Part shown: piece after piece, positions 42,814 through 53,989 of the stretch
How the letters are laid out: each line of letters starts with the position of its first letter
Numbering within the stretch: position 1 is the first letter of the stretch
NCBI GenBank assembly: GCA_032716605.1
Contig: CM064538.1
Location: 20,107,682 to 20,171,681, forward strand
Length of the DNA stretch: 64,000 nucleotides
From: Paralithodes platypus
Lineage: Eukaryota; Arthropoda; Malacostraca; Decapoda; Lithodidae
Reading direction: 5' to 3'
Notes under the pieces: generated by a model
Told to the model about the DNA's origin: nothing
The model's input: the letters and a program-made list of their open reading frames with translations, nothing else
Database searches by the model: none
Position numbers and translations under genes: made by a program

Positions 42814-44900
42814 TTGAAAAGAGTTAATTGGGAACAATTTAGAGATATAATTACTGCAACAACAAATGAGCAAGATACAAATAGAGAGAGGATATGGGCT
42901 ATAGAAGAAATAGACAGACAACTTGAAAACTGGTACAAAGCTATAAAGAAAGGATTGGATGGGACAGCACGAATAACCAAAAATAAAATAATCTGCAAAC
43001 CCATCATAAGTCCAGGAATAAGAAACATCCAAAATAGATACAGACAATTATCACAAGTAGCTAATTTATATGGTTGGAGTATGGTTGACTATCGCTTGTA
43101 TAGAACACTCCAGACTGAATTAGCAGTAGAGGTTGAGAGAGTACACAACCAAAACGAGCAATCACAAATGACACAGTTAACTGAAAAAATATAAAGACGC
43201 AAAGGAATTCTGGAGAATTATTAAAAATCTTAATTCAACACCAAACACAACCCCCAACTATATTTTAGATAATAATGGAGTGAAGGTGTTCGAAAATAAG
43301 GCAAAGGAAGAAATATATCGTAATGTGTGGCAGGAGGTATATAAGATAGGCGAGGAGGAGAATGAACAATTTGATGAGCAACAAGAACAAATAGTACATG
43401 AGTATCTAAGACATAACAAAGAGAGAACTTTACCCTATGAAAACATTGACATAACACGTTATGATAACCAGAATATCACAATGAGCAGTATTAAAATAGA
43501 GGAAGTGGAGAGACATATAAAAAACTTAAAAGACAAAGCACCAGGAATCAGCAATATCAATAAGAAAATATTCACAGAGCTACCATACCACATGGTGCAA
43601 CATTTAACTTCCATATTTAACAAGACACTGTCACTAGGTTACTTCCCCGACAAGTTCAAGGTTGCTATGCTTCACCTAATTCTAAAACCAAATAAATGTC
43701 CAAGAGATCCTCTATCATACCGCCCAATATCATTGCTAGAAGTACCGGGCAACTATTTGAGAAATGTTTATTCACAAGACTTCAAGACCACCTATACAAG
43801 AATAACCTTATACCACATGAACAGCACGGATTCAGAGCAGGCCGAAGTACCACAACAGCAATAGCACTAGTCTACGAAAAAATAGCTCAAGCACTAGCAA
43901 AGAAACATCAATGCCACATAGTACTTCGAGACGTGAGCAAGGCGTTCGATAAAGTTTGGTACGAGGGATTGAAATATAAAATACTAAAACTAGGTCTGCC
44001 AAGACACCTTGAAGCAACACAGTGCGACTTCCTTATGGACAGAACAGCACGAATAAGAATGGGTGAAGTACTGGGACCGGAGTTTGAGCTGAAGAGTGGA
44101 GTTCCACAAGGATGTATTCTATCCCCCATCCTCTACTCAATATATACTGCAGACATACCACAACCAGCAAATGATTGTCTCAATATACTATACGCAGATG
44201 ACATTACACAGGTGATAACTTACCGAGGCAAATCAAAACTCATGATGGCAGAGAGGGTGGCAAGTGAAATAAACAAAATTAACATCTTTGAAAATAAATG
44301 GAAAATAAAAACTAACATAAATAAATTTACCATTATACCAATTGCCAAAAACATCACCGAAGACATAATATTAAATGGTGATCTGCTGGAACGAGACAGT
44401 CAAGGAAAATTGCTGGGACTAAAAATAACAAAACAAGGCATTACAAAGCATGTCAAAGAAATACAAAAAATAAAACAAACTGGGCACTAACAAAATTGTA
44501 CAAATTTAATTTATTACCAACAAAAATCAAACTGCATCTTGTGAAAGCATACATACTCCCATTATTAGAATACCCAACAATTTCCTTGATTTGCCTTACC
44601 AGGACACAAATATTAATTTTACTAACAATTCAAAATAAAGCATTGAGATTTGCATACAACGAGCATTATCCATATACAAGAAATACAGAGGAACTCCACC
44701 ACCTCAGCAACGTGTCACCAATTAATGTCAGATTGTACCACAGAGCAAGAAACACCTGGGAAAGATTGAGCAGAGTGCAAGATCCTAATTACTTAATGTT
44801 AATTGAAGAAGACAACAATCGTGAACATGCCTGGTTTCCTAAATCGATGAACAGGGTACAAAATGAGCCTCTCCCAATATTTACGAAAAATAACCCCTAG
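42814..44900 (+). pseudogene. LINE ORF2 reverse transcriptase domain
   Basis: The RT is spread over four frames. 42814-43194 is a connecting region. 43280-43690 gives IKNLKDKAPGISNINKKIF and KVAMLHLILKPNK. 43696-44490 gives EQHGFRAGRSTTTAIALV, DVSKAFDKVWYEGLKYKI, SGVPQGCILSPILYSIYTAD and LYADDITQVITY, so the catalytic Asp pair is present. 44496-44900 gives the thumb LHLVKAYILPLLEYP, IQNKALRFAYNEHY and INVRLYHRARNTWERL. The IYTAD and SKAFDKVW motifs favour jockey/I-type LINEs. Three or more frameshifts make it non-functional. Confidence 0.8.
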
Positions 44901-45026
44901 CTCTATTAAATAGGTCTTGCTAAACTTAACATAAACCTATCTTGACAACACCGAATATGACACCACCAGGGGCTCTGCGGGCGAGTGGTGATGGTAGAGC
45001 ACCACACACCATAACCTGTCATCCCA
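44901..45026 (+). other. LINE 3' region before the insertion
   Basis: Noncoding. GGGGCTCTGCGGGCGAGTGG is followed by AACCTGTCATCCCA (45013-45026), the left copy of a target duplication whose partner is at 45891-45904. Confidence 0.6.
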
Positions 45027-45890
45027 CAAAACATTACCACAAACATTAAAAAGAAACTGACACCCAGACTTAACGCCCTCAGGTCACTTGCTCACACAAA
45101 ATTTGGACACACAAAGAAAACTACCACCACAGTATATAACCAATACATAAGATCAGTGATGGAATACGCAAGCAGCCTGGGCTTCTAACCTAGCTGAAAC
45201 ACCTCATAAGACCTTACAGACTATTCAAAACAAAGCCCTGAAGATCATTACAGGCTGCACAGCTACTGCACCCACAGATCACCTACATCAAGAAACCAAA
45301 ATCCTCAAAGTCAAAGACCATCTGGACATGAGAGGCACTCAATTCCTGGCAGCAGCCTCCACGAACCAAGACCACCCACTAAACTACATGGCAACACACC
45401 CACAGACACCAAGAAATATCAAAACAACACCCAGCACACGGTATCACACACACAATTATTGTCCTCTCTCCCTCCTTGCCACCCCGAACCAACTTCCAGA
45501 AGCACATCCATACTCATATCTCTCACCGATCCATCCACTCACTCACAGACAACACGCAGCTGCATGCACGACCTCCCGAAATCTTCCGAATCCTCCCTTC
45601 CTCGCGAGGACAGAGTCCACCTGGCCAGGCTGAGATGCGGACACCATCCAGCTCCCCTGAGCTATCAGAAGAGACTGGATGACTCCGTTGTCGACACCTG
45701 CCCGGGATGTACACAGCACCCCATACCATTAACACATCATAGAAGACTGCATTTCACACAACCACTTACGCCAACAACACAATCTACACTCAATGAGAGC
45801 TCTGTGGGAAAGCCCGATCGTGGCCATGGCCTTTCTCAGGGACTCGGGGCTGTTCGGCCAGGCAGCTTAGGGAACAACAACAACAACAAC
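45027..45890 (+). mobile_element. 5'-truncated (AAC)n-tailed LINE
   Basis: An 864-bp insertion with perfect 14-bp target duplications (AACCTGTCATCCCA). It carries the end of ORF2 and a 3' UTR finishing GGGGCTGTTCGGCCAGGCAG, CTTAGGGAACAAC and (AAC)n. The same 3' end is found at 30700-30771. Confidence 0.85.
45035..45760 (+). pseudogene. LINE ORF2 C-terminal remnant
   Basis: The conceptual product over several frames reads LTPRLNALRSLAHTKFGHT, TVYNQYIRSVMEYASS, TIQNKALKIITGCTATAP, DHLHQETKILKVKDHLDMRG, TQFLAAASTNQDHPLNYM, then VHLARLRCGHHPAPLSY and DTCPGCTQHP. That is an RT thumb followed by a cysteine/histidine-containing C-terminus as in jockey/I-group ORF2 proteins. The catalytic region is absent by 5' truncation; frameshifts occur near 45190 and 45600. 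Confidence 0.7.
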
Positions 45891-45904
45891 AACCTGTCAT
45901 CCCA

Positions 45905-46600
45905 TGACAACACCGTTTGGAGTGCCAGTATTGAACCCCTCGAGGTAGCACCGACCTCGAGGGGGATCTCAGCGCCTCATCAAGTCAAACCTATAGCACC
46001 ACTTATTGATACAGTCACTGGCGATGCTCAGCTGGTGCACTGCTAGGGGCCAAGTACTGATCAACATACCAAGCATACTCGAACATTTTGACATTATTGT
46101 TGAAATATTTCTACTTTATACTGATTTTTACCATGGAATTTTGTGTTTTTAACCTTAGAGTGTTTTGATGACTGTCAGAGGGGGGATCGCTTGTGTTTTG
46201 GTGCTGGTGGATCTCTTGCCTGGGGCCCACCTGGGTGGACCACAGACAGGGGATCCACTGGCGGCGATCAGAGTGGAAGTGTGGATGCGATCTCGGGCAC
46301 ATGATTGGGTGGGTGAGTGGGGGATCGCATTGTCGGGATGTGCATGGTGGAGCTCCTGCCTGGGGCCTACTACGGTGGGCCCTAGACAGGGACCCACCCG
46401 GGTGTAACGGCTAAGACCGGGGGGGGGGAAGTCAGTGTGACTGAGGGGGGATGATTGTTTTTAAGAATAGCAGAGCTAATCAATGGTGATGGTGGTCAAA
46501 ATAAATTAATATAAATTAAGTCAATAACATGAGCTGCCGGCGGCCTTAGCATTTTTGGAGTCTTTGAATTAGCAACCTTGGAATATATGTTGTTCGTGGC
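45905..46600. other. GC-rich sequence with an internal direct repeat
   Basis: After LINE 3' sequence to about 46100, positions 46195-46245 (TCTTGCCTGGGGCCCACCTG) recur diverged at 46345-46395 (TCCTGCCTGGGGCCTACTAC), about 150 bp apart. Frames on both strands are by-products of high GC. No gene called. Confidence 0.45.
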
Positions 46601-47009
46601 ATGGTTGTTTGTACATTATTGAAGGTAAATATGAAAAACAGCAAAAGTGGTAGCCCACTATCTTTTATTTATTGGACTTTTCACTTTTTCTCTTTGTCTT
46701 CCCCACTCAAAATCTTCGCTTCACCCCTTAGTGAGGACTATCCTCACAGTTTTCGTTTTTCGTTTTTATATATCATTCTACCCTTACTTGATAATGCTGG
46801 TTGTCCAGCGCGTCGTATATCCTGTATCATCATGTACATTAATGTAACCCTGTACCACCATGAATTTTGCTCATCTCACTCATCTACTTCCTGCCACCCA
46901 GCGAAAACTCATCAGAGACCTGGAAACTTTGAATAATAAAATTTCCAACGCAGAAATTGCCATTTCTTTCAACCTCGTATGTATTAAAGAAAATTTATTA
47001 CCTGGCTTC
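46601..47009. other. No recognised feature
   Basis: AT-rich DNA. Short frames have no recognisable domain. It ends at a (TA)n array where the duplicated block begins. Confidence 0.4.
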
Positions 47010-47050
47010 ACTAATATATATATATATATATATATATATACCGGTATATA

Positions 47051-47096
<46 letters not shown>

Positions 47097-47459
47097 TTTT
47101 TTTTTTGTATTCACGTTAAAAAAACAAATAAGTAGGCCTACAGTATCTTATTATCAACTGGTTTTTTTTCAACATTATTATAAAACATAATTTGTTAACA
47201 CCACCGTCTATTATCCCCCCCCCCCCCCCCCCCCCCCCCCCCACCGCCCCAACCGTATTATTTACTAACGAGTGTGCTAATAACGCCCTTCCTCCCCCCA
47301 CCCCCGCCTGCCTCGGTTCTAAGTTTACATTTTTCTTGGCTTTTTCGCCTCATTTTCTCCCACTTTGCCGGAATATTAGTTGGCTTTTTCCGGAGCCTCT
47401 TTTGTCCTCCAGAACTCGGTGCAAATAAAATAGTAATATATATATATATATATATATTC
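47010..47459. repeat. Segment paralogous to 59610-59990 (copy 1, left part)
   Basis: (TA)n with embedded ACCGGT (47010-47092), then AACACCACCGTCTATTAT, a C28 run (47214-47242), TATTTACTAACGAGTGTGCT, TTTACATTTTTCTTGGCTTT and TCCTCCAGAACTCGGTGCAA. The same blocks in the same order occur at 59617-59975. The segment is cut by the LTR retrotransposon at 47460 and resumes after 55803. Confidence 0.85.
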
Positions 47460-48944
47460 TGACATACGGAGCCCTGTATGTTAATTTAAGAGTTAGAATT
47501 AGAGTTGAAGGAGCCCACTACCCAAAACGGTGAAGCAGACTAGCGAACGAGCGAGTGGGCAAACCATCTCCCCCCATACCAGCATGCTAGCCTTCACACT
47601 TCGATGACCGATGCTATGACGTATGATCGACGCCAGGAGCTGTGAATGGACCTCGCACCTGTTATGTGATTCGAGGAGCTATGATTGGCGCCGGCACCAC
47701 CCGCCGCCTCCTGATTCGTTCCTACACCATCATTGTTTGGTATATAAGACCCGAGTTGTGGGCATTCAAATCAGTCTCATTTGGAGTTGGGGAAGGTGAA
47801 CTTGCAGCTGGAGGAAGACGGGGTGAAGTATTATAATGGGATTGTGACTGTCAGTCAGATTATATAAATGTGTGTTAAGTGTGTTCGGTGTAAACACTTA
47901 TGTTATGTTGGTTAGTGAGATATGTGATTGGGAATTAACGTGAACGCTACTATTATGTGTTTAACTATTTGATTGCGAATTAACGTTAACGCTACTATTT
48001 ATGTACTTAACTATTTGATTGGGAATTAACGTTAACGCTATTATTATGTACTTAACTATTTTAGTTGACTAACTTGTGGACTAAAGCAACTCTTTAAGTA
48101 ATTGGGTTATGATGAAAGTAATACTATTGTTTTATATTAATACTTACGAGTTCTTTCATTTTCTTTGAATTAAGCTTACAGTGCTTAATGGTGCTTAGTA
48201 CGGTGATGCTATTGTCTCTTATTAGTAATATCGCCTTAGACTAACATGGCTGTGTTAATATTACTTCTAGTGATTTTCTAAGCTGAAGAAAATTCTTTTG
48301 CTTCAAAATATTATATTTTGCTTTTCATATTATTTGAGTGAGACCTGAATCGAATCTATGAAACGATCCTGTAACTTTATTTACTCATAATCAAACCTCA
48401 ATGTTACGTGGTTAAGAAATACATTTAACTAATTATTAAATATATATCTAACTTTTTATGTGACTTTGATATTACTCCTGATGATAATAATAATATAATA
48501 CTATTAACGTAAGACAAGAACCAAGAATAATTACATTAAAAATAAAAGGACATAGAAGAAAACTATCTATTCATTTCAAAAAGGGTAAGAGACAGAAATA
48601 TTCTTACTTTAATATTTATCTTTCAAGACTTTTTCTAAAATTAATAGTCCTTCTTTAGCTATAACTTATTCGGTTCATAACCATAGCCTACTAAGCTTCG
48701 GTTAAATAATAATTCTTTATAAATACTACATGACTTTAATTAGTTTCAGTATTTTTCATAAGTAAAGAGTATCAGTCAATAAAGGATACCAAGTCCTAAG
48801 ATCCAAAAGGAAAGGAAGCAACAACAGGAAATTATTTTATTGATTTTACTTTTGTTTTGCCTTCAGCTGACTGATACCTTAATATATATCTCTGTGCTAT
48901 CTAGATTCATCAAGTTAACCACTTGAGGATCAAGATACGTAACA
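47460..48944 (+). repeat. 5' LTR of the young Gmr1-like element
   Basis: 1,485 bp, TGACATACGGAGCC to GATACGTAACA. It differs from the 3' LTR by a handful of changes (GATGCTATGACG/GATGCTTATGACG, ACGAGTTC/ACGCGTTC, GACTAACATGG/GACAAACATGG and a few small indels). The two bases before TG (TC) are shared by both LTRs, so the boundary could be 2 bp earlier. Confidence 0.95.
47741..47776 (+). promoter_or_regulatory. LTR promoter: TATA box and arthropod initiator
   Basis: TATATAAG at 47741-47748 and TCAGTC at 47771-47776. The initiator A is 32 bp downstream of the first T of the TATA box, the normal spacing, and TCAGTC fits the arthropod TCAKTY initiator. It would start the genomic transcript at about 47773, making U3 about 313 bp. 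Confidence 0.7.
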
Positions 48945-48950
48945 GAAGAG

Positions 48951-48963
48951 TGGCGACCTTGCC
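48951..48963 (+). promoter_or_regulatory. Primer binding site
   Basis: TGGCGACCTTGCC, six bases after the LTR end. It shares TGGCGACCTT with the older element. A 5' TGG is expected from a tRNA 3' CCA end; the tRNA is not identified here. Confidence 0.65.
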
Positions 48964-49031
48964 AGGATTCGTTTCATACAGTTTCACTCAGTTTCATTAA
49001 CGTTTCACTACTTACAAATCAAATATTAATC

Positions 49032-50516
49032 ATGCCTCAACTAATTAATGAAGAAGATGCTCGAGTTTTCATAGAATCAGAACCCACATCCCCTGATATT
49101 GACTGTCTGTCAAAATCTGAACTGAAAGTGCTTGCCTCACATCTCCAATTAACTGTCTCAAACATGTCTAAAGTAGAGGTGGCTCAGACCATAAAAACCC
49201 ACCTGTTCCCTGTAGAAGGCGGGGAGGGTGACGGAGCAGTTGGTGGGATCCCAAGTAAACCTAGCCAACTTGATGAACAATTGCCACCTGGTTTGACCGG
49301 TGATCAAATATTTGAACTAGAAACTAGCCAGAATGAAAAATAAATGCCGAAGCAAATGCCGATGCCGAACAAGCCAGACTAAAAATAGAACTAGCCAGAA
49401 TAAATACCGAACAAGCCAACGCAAGTATAGAACTAGCCAGAATAAATGCCAGTGCAACTACCCGAACAATATGAATATCAATATCGTACGGCTCAACTAA
49501 ATGTCAATACAAATGCTCCCGTAATTGCTCCCCCTCTGGGATTAACTATGACTAGTGTCATTCCACCTTTCACTGAGGATAATGTGCAGGATTTCTTTGT
49601 TTTGTTTGAGGAAGTTGCTGGAGGTATGAAGTGGACAAGAGATCAATGGCCTTTTATGTTACAAACTGTTTTGACAGGGCAGGCTCGAGCCACGTATTTG
49701 TCAGAAGTAGCAGAAGTTAGGCAGGATTATGACAATCTCAAAGAAGCTATCCTAAAAACCTATCAATTGCAGCCTGAGGCTACAGGCAATCTTTCCGTAA
49801 AAACCAGAAGAAAGTAGAAGAAACCCATAAGGTATTTGCCAGGACCATGACTAAAACTTTCAATCATTGGGTCAAGAGTAAGAAAGTCACAACGCTACAA
49901 CGATCTGAAAGAGTTGGTCCTGTTAGAAAATTTCCTATGGAAAATTGATTCTTCTGTATCCTATCATTTAAAGGGGAAAAAGGTAGATTGTCTTGCCGAC
50001 GCTGCTGACATGGCTGACACATACGTGCTCAACAACAAATTTCGTGGAAAGAAGCCCTACGATAATTCTAGTTCTAATTTTAAGTATCCCAATCACAAAT
50101 CTGACAGACCCAGTCACAAGCCTATAACGTCTTCCCCAGCTAGCCAAAATAGAATTGTTCCCCCAACTAAAAATGCGACTCAGGGCAATGGTAACAGAGG
50201 TGGGCCCCAAACTAATAGTAATGCTCAAAGAGGGAACGTTCCCGTATCCCCTAAAGTATTTACTTTTTGTGGCAAGAGAGGCCACCTAGCTTATCAGTGC
50301 TGGGCCAAGGAGAGAACCGAGAGATCGGGGCAGACAGTTGCCGCCGTATCTCAAACTCCATATGTGCCTGTAATGCAGGACTCCCGACAGAAGGAGTACC
50401 TAGCACCAAAAGTTCCTTTAATGCAGGACTCTCGACAGAAGGAGTACCTAGCAGCTAACGTAAATCATCTAGACAGGGGTGTAGTAGCATGTGTGGTGCA
50501 ACCCACAAGGGTTTAA
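49032..50516 (+). pseudogene. Gag of the young Gmr1-like element
   Basis: Starts at ATG 49032. Residues 1-60 (NEEDARVFIESE, LSKSELKVLASHLQL, SKVEVAQTIKTHL) look like a SAP-type helix-turn-helix and match the older element's start. A coiled coil with ELARINTEQAN repeats follows in another frame (49344-49440). The capsid (49446-49817) reads PPFTEDNVQDFFVLFEEVAG and LKEAILKTYQLQPEATG; the SCAN-like end YNDLKELVLLENFLWK lies at about 49895-49940 after two more frame changes. From 49914 the frame runs to a nucleic-acid-binding part whose knuckle reads FTFCGKRGHLAYQC: the first Cys of CCHC is replaced by Phe. Then a short repeat (VPVMQDSRQKEYLAPK, twice). Three frameshifts plus the knuckle change make this Gag unlikely to work. 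Confidence 0.8.
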
Positions 50517-53160
50517 ACCAATAATAATTTCACCATCAGTGCAGGACAGTTACCGTCCCTTTATTTCATCTGGCAACGTGAGATTAAATGGTTGCATGCA
50601 TGAGGTAAAAATTCTGAGAGACACAGGTTCTACTAGCACCCTCATGGTGAATCCTTACACTGAGTGCCCACCTGGCGAACCAGTTGTAATGAGAGGTGCT
50701 GGAGGCCAGTTTTATGCATACTTGGTAAAAGGCGAAATTGAATGTGAGTTACTACAGGGTGAGGCCACCATAGCTTTGTGTAGGTCCCAAGATATCCCTG
50801 TGCCTGGGGTAACTCTCCTTTTGGGGAATGATGTAGCAGGTGAGAAAGTCCGACCAGACCCCATTTTGTCACTTTCCCCTGTTAACGAGCCACTAACCGG
50901 TGGGCTCGAAAAGGAGATGCCAACTGTTTTCCCTGTGTGTGCTGTCACACGTTCAATGTCTCAAGTAGCAGTTCCCTCAGACAGAAATGTACCGAATGTA
51001 AGAGTTGATGAAAGGGATGATGAGAGTGTGAATGATGCTCCAACTGTGCCTGATGATGTGACTGAGGTGGATTTATCTGACACCTTTATGGCTCATCTTG
51101 ACCCTAACGATGACCATGAAACCCCTCCAATTTGTCCTAGCGGCCTGGTAGAGCTACAGAGAGATGATAGTGAATGCAAGGAGTTAGCTGCCAGGTCCGT
51201 GAGTGAAGAGGAATGTGAGAAGGAGGGTGGTGAATGTTTCTACCTCAAAGGAGGAGTATTGTGGCGAAGATGGAGACCGCCACACAGACCAATCGATGAC
51301 GGGGCTTGGGACGTCCATCAAGTAGTAGTCCCCAAACCTTGTCGTAAAGATATCATGGAAATGGCACATTGTATACCATTGGCAGGACACCTAGGTGTGA
51401 GAAAAACTCTAGACAGAATCAGATCCCACTTTTACTGGCCAGGAATGCGTGCAGATGTAGTGGAGTGTTGTAGAGTGTGTCACACTTGCCAGATGACAGG
51501 AAAACCCAATCAGAAGGTGCCTGTACATCCTCTGGTGCCCTTGCCCGTTTTCGAGAATCCTTTTACTCGGGTGGTAGTGGACATTGTAGGCCCATTGCCT
51601 AAGACTTCCCAAGGTAACATTTATTTATTAACTATCATGGACATGGCAACTCGCTACCCAGAGGCTATACCCTTAAGGACTACCTCTGCTCCAACTGTAA
51701 TCAAGGAACTGCTCAAATTTTTCACCAGAATGGGTTTCCCCCATGAGGTGCAAAGTGATCAAGGAACTAATTTTACCTCTAACATTTTCCAGCAGTCCCT
51801 GAAGGAGTTGGGTATCGAGCATGTAAAGTCTAGCACCTACCACCCAGAGGGTCAAGGGGTTCTCGAACGATATCATCAGACATTAAAGGGAATGTTACGT
51901 AAGTATTGTACAGAGACCGGAGTTGAGTGGGATAAGGGGGTACCTTTTCTTTTATTTGCTACTCGTGAGGTTCCAACTGAATCCCTGGGTTTTTCCCCTA
52001 ATGAGCTAGTTTTCGGTCACCAGGTAAGAGGTCCTTTGCAACTATTGCAGGATAGCCTAGTTGGCCAGGAGGGGAACCAAAACCTCCTCAAGTATGTTTC
52101 AGATTTCAAAACCCGGCTGAGATCCTCATGTGAGTTTGCCGCTCAAAACTTGACAGTGGCTAAAAGCTCCATGAAGAAATGGTATGACAGAAAAGCCCGT
52201 GAGAGGGAGTTTAAGCCCGGTGATGAGGTTTTGGTCCTGCTCCCCCTTTTTGGCCAACCTTTATCTGCCAAGTTCAGGGGCCCATATAAGATCATTCGGA
52301 GGGTGAGCATTACCGATTATCTAGTAACTACCCCAGACAGGAGAAAGCCCACGCAAGTATTCCATATAAATATGTTGAAGCCCTACCATAGGTCCCCTGA
52401 TTCCTCTCCTCCAGATTCTCCCACTGTGGCAGTGAATGTCAGGACCTGTGAGCAGCCTGGTGCGGACAAAGTCTTCAGTTCTCTTACTGATCCGCAGCAG
52501 ACTGTTCCAGAGCCTGAAGGTATCCATGCAGACTTTGACTTGTCATGTAGCCTATCCAACTTTCAGTATAATTCAGTGGCTTTGAGGGAATTACCATCTA
52601 AACTATGTCATCTTCCCTCTGATCAAGCGAACCAACTAATCTCTGTTTTATCTCAGTCTCCCAATGTGTTCCGTGATACTCCAGGGCTCACTTCTTTGGC
52701 CGTGCACGACATCGACGTAGGGGATGCAACTCCCATTAAACTATCCCCCTACCGTGTCTCGCCACAACGCAGGAGTATACTGCAGGTCGAGCTTGACTTT
52801 ATGATTTCTAATGAACTGATCACTAGGGCCTTAAGCCAGTGGAGTAGTCCGGTCATACTTGTGCCAAAGCCAGACGGGAGCCATAGGTTATGTATGGACT
52901 ATAGGCAAGTCAATGCTGTCACAAAGAACGATACCTACCCACTGCCACGGATCGACGACTGCATTGACCAGATTGGTACAGCCACCTATATCAGCAAGAT
53001 TGACTTGATGAAGGGATATTGGCAAGTAGCTCTCACCCCCAGAGCAAGGGAAATATCATGCTTTGTAGTCAACAATCAAGCCTTCTGCTGTAACGTAATG
53101 CCCTACGGCTTGAAAAAACGCCCCAGCTACATTCCAGCGCCTCATGAATTTGGTGACTGA
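50491..53160 (+). pseudogene. Pol: protease, integrase, first half of RT
   Basis: 889 codons, open throughout, overlapping the end of gag in another frame. Order by residue: aspartic protease about 25-120 (VKILRDTGSTSTLMV; LLLGNDV); acidic linker; integrase zinc finger about 290-335 (HCIPLAGHLGV, CRVCHTCQ); DDE core about 350-500 (VVVDIVGPLP, QSDQGTNFTS, GVLERYHQTLK), with the three acidic residues at normal positions; GPY/F end about 570-635 (FKPGDEVLVLLP, KFRGPYKII, VFHINMLKPY); RT linker (LSQSPNVFRDTPGLTSLAVHD); RT fingers and early palm (VPKPDGSHRLCMDYRQVN, KIDLMKGYWQVALT). Integrase before RT is the reverse of standard Ty3/gypsy order. The frame ends at 53160 because of one extra base in an A run near 53114-53119. 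Confidence 0.9.
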
Positions 53161-53989
53161 AGGGGTACCTGGGTGCGTTGTCTACATCGATGATATTCTT
53201 ATCTTTTCAAAGTCATGGGAGGAGCATCTTTACCAACTTAGATTGCTATTCTCAAATCTTGCTGATGCCAATCTGGTGGTTAATCTTAAGAAATGCACCT
53301 TTGTAAAGAGTACGGTCCAGTATCTAGGATATACGGTAGGTCAGGGGCAGGTTGCACCTCCTCAAGCAAAGGTAGAGTCTATTCTAGAATTCCCAACTCC
53401 TAGCAGTAAGAAACATATCCAAAGGTACCTAGGCATGATTGGCTATTATAGGCGTTTCATTATAAATTTTTCAAAGTTGACAGCCCCCCTGACAGATCTT
53501 CTCCGTAAGGATGTGAAGTTTGTGTGGTCCTCTGGGTGTGAAGAGGCCTTTATTGCTACCAAGTATATATTATCTAATTATCCTGTACTCCGAGCTCCTG
53601 ATTTTAACAGATCTTTTTCCCTGGCAGTGGATGCGAGCAATACCGGGGTTGGTGCAGTGTTGCTCCAGGAAGACGACTGTGAAGTATTGCATCCTGTGTG
53701 CTATTTCAGTAAAAAATTAAATTCTGCCCAACGTAACTATTCAGTCATTGAGAAGGAGTTGTTGGCATTAATTTTATCCCTTCAATACTTTGCTGTCTAT
53801 GTGCAATCTGCCTCTGGTGCCATCACTGTATATACTGACCATCACCCCTTAAAATTTTTGCATAGGTTCCAAAATAAAAACCAACGACTGACCAGGTGGA
53901 GTTTGTTGCTGCAGGAATACTCCCTGGATGTCAAGCATATTAAGGGGGTCCAAAACGTGCTAGCCGATTGCCTATCACGTATCTATTAA
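53144..53989 (+). pseudogene. Pol continued: RT catalytic centre and RNase H
   Basis: The second frame of the same pol, joined to the first by the single-base shift near 53116. It carries the catalytic VVYIDDILIFS, YLGYTVGQGQV, RYLGMIGYYRRFI (connection), then an RNase H domain with SLAVDASNTGVGAVLLQ, SVIEKELLALI and VYTDHHPLKFL, so the D, E and D residues are present. It ends LLLQEYSLDVKHIKGVQNVL, ADCLSR and a stop at 53987. RNase H is the last intact domain of pol; no integrase follows. Confidence 0.9.

Larger units (their letters stand above)
41392..46100 (+). mobile_element. Jockey-like LINE, degenerate, with a second LINE inserted
   Basis: ORF1 part (41392-42099), endonuclease (42134-42760), RT (42814-44900) and a 3' region from 44901. 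A second 5'-truncated LINE (45027-45890) sits in the 3' region with a 14-bp target duplication, after which the first element's sequence resumes. The 3' limit near 46100 is uncertain. Confidence 0.7.

Noticed and set aside
45459..46407. Pro/His-rich and Trp/Gly-rich frames
   Set aside because: Partly LINE ORF2 tail (annotated) and partly GC-rich DNA with a direct repeat. Sense and antisense frames coexist and no separate gene is supported.
50491..50516. Programmed gag-pol frameshift in the young element
   Set aside because: The related older element has gag and pol in one frame and the young gag already has several indels, so a mutational shift is the simpler reading.
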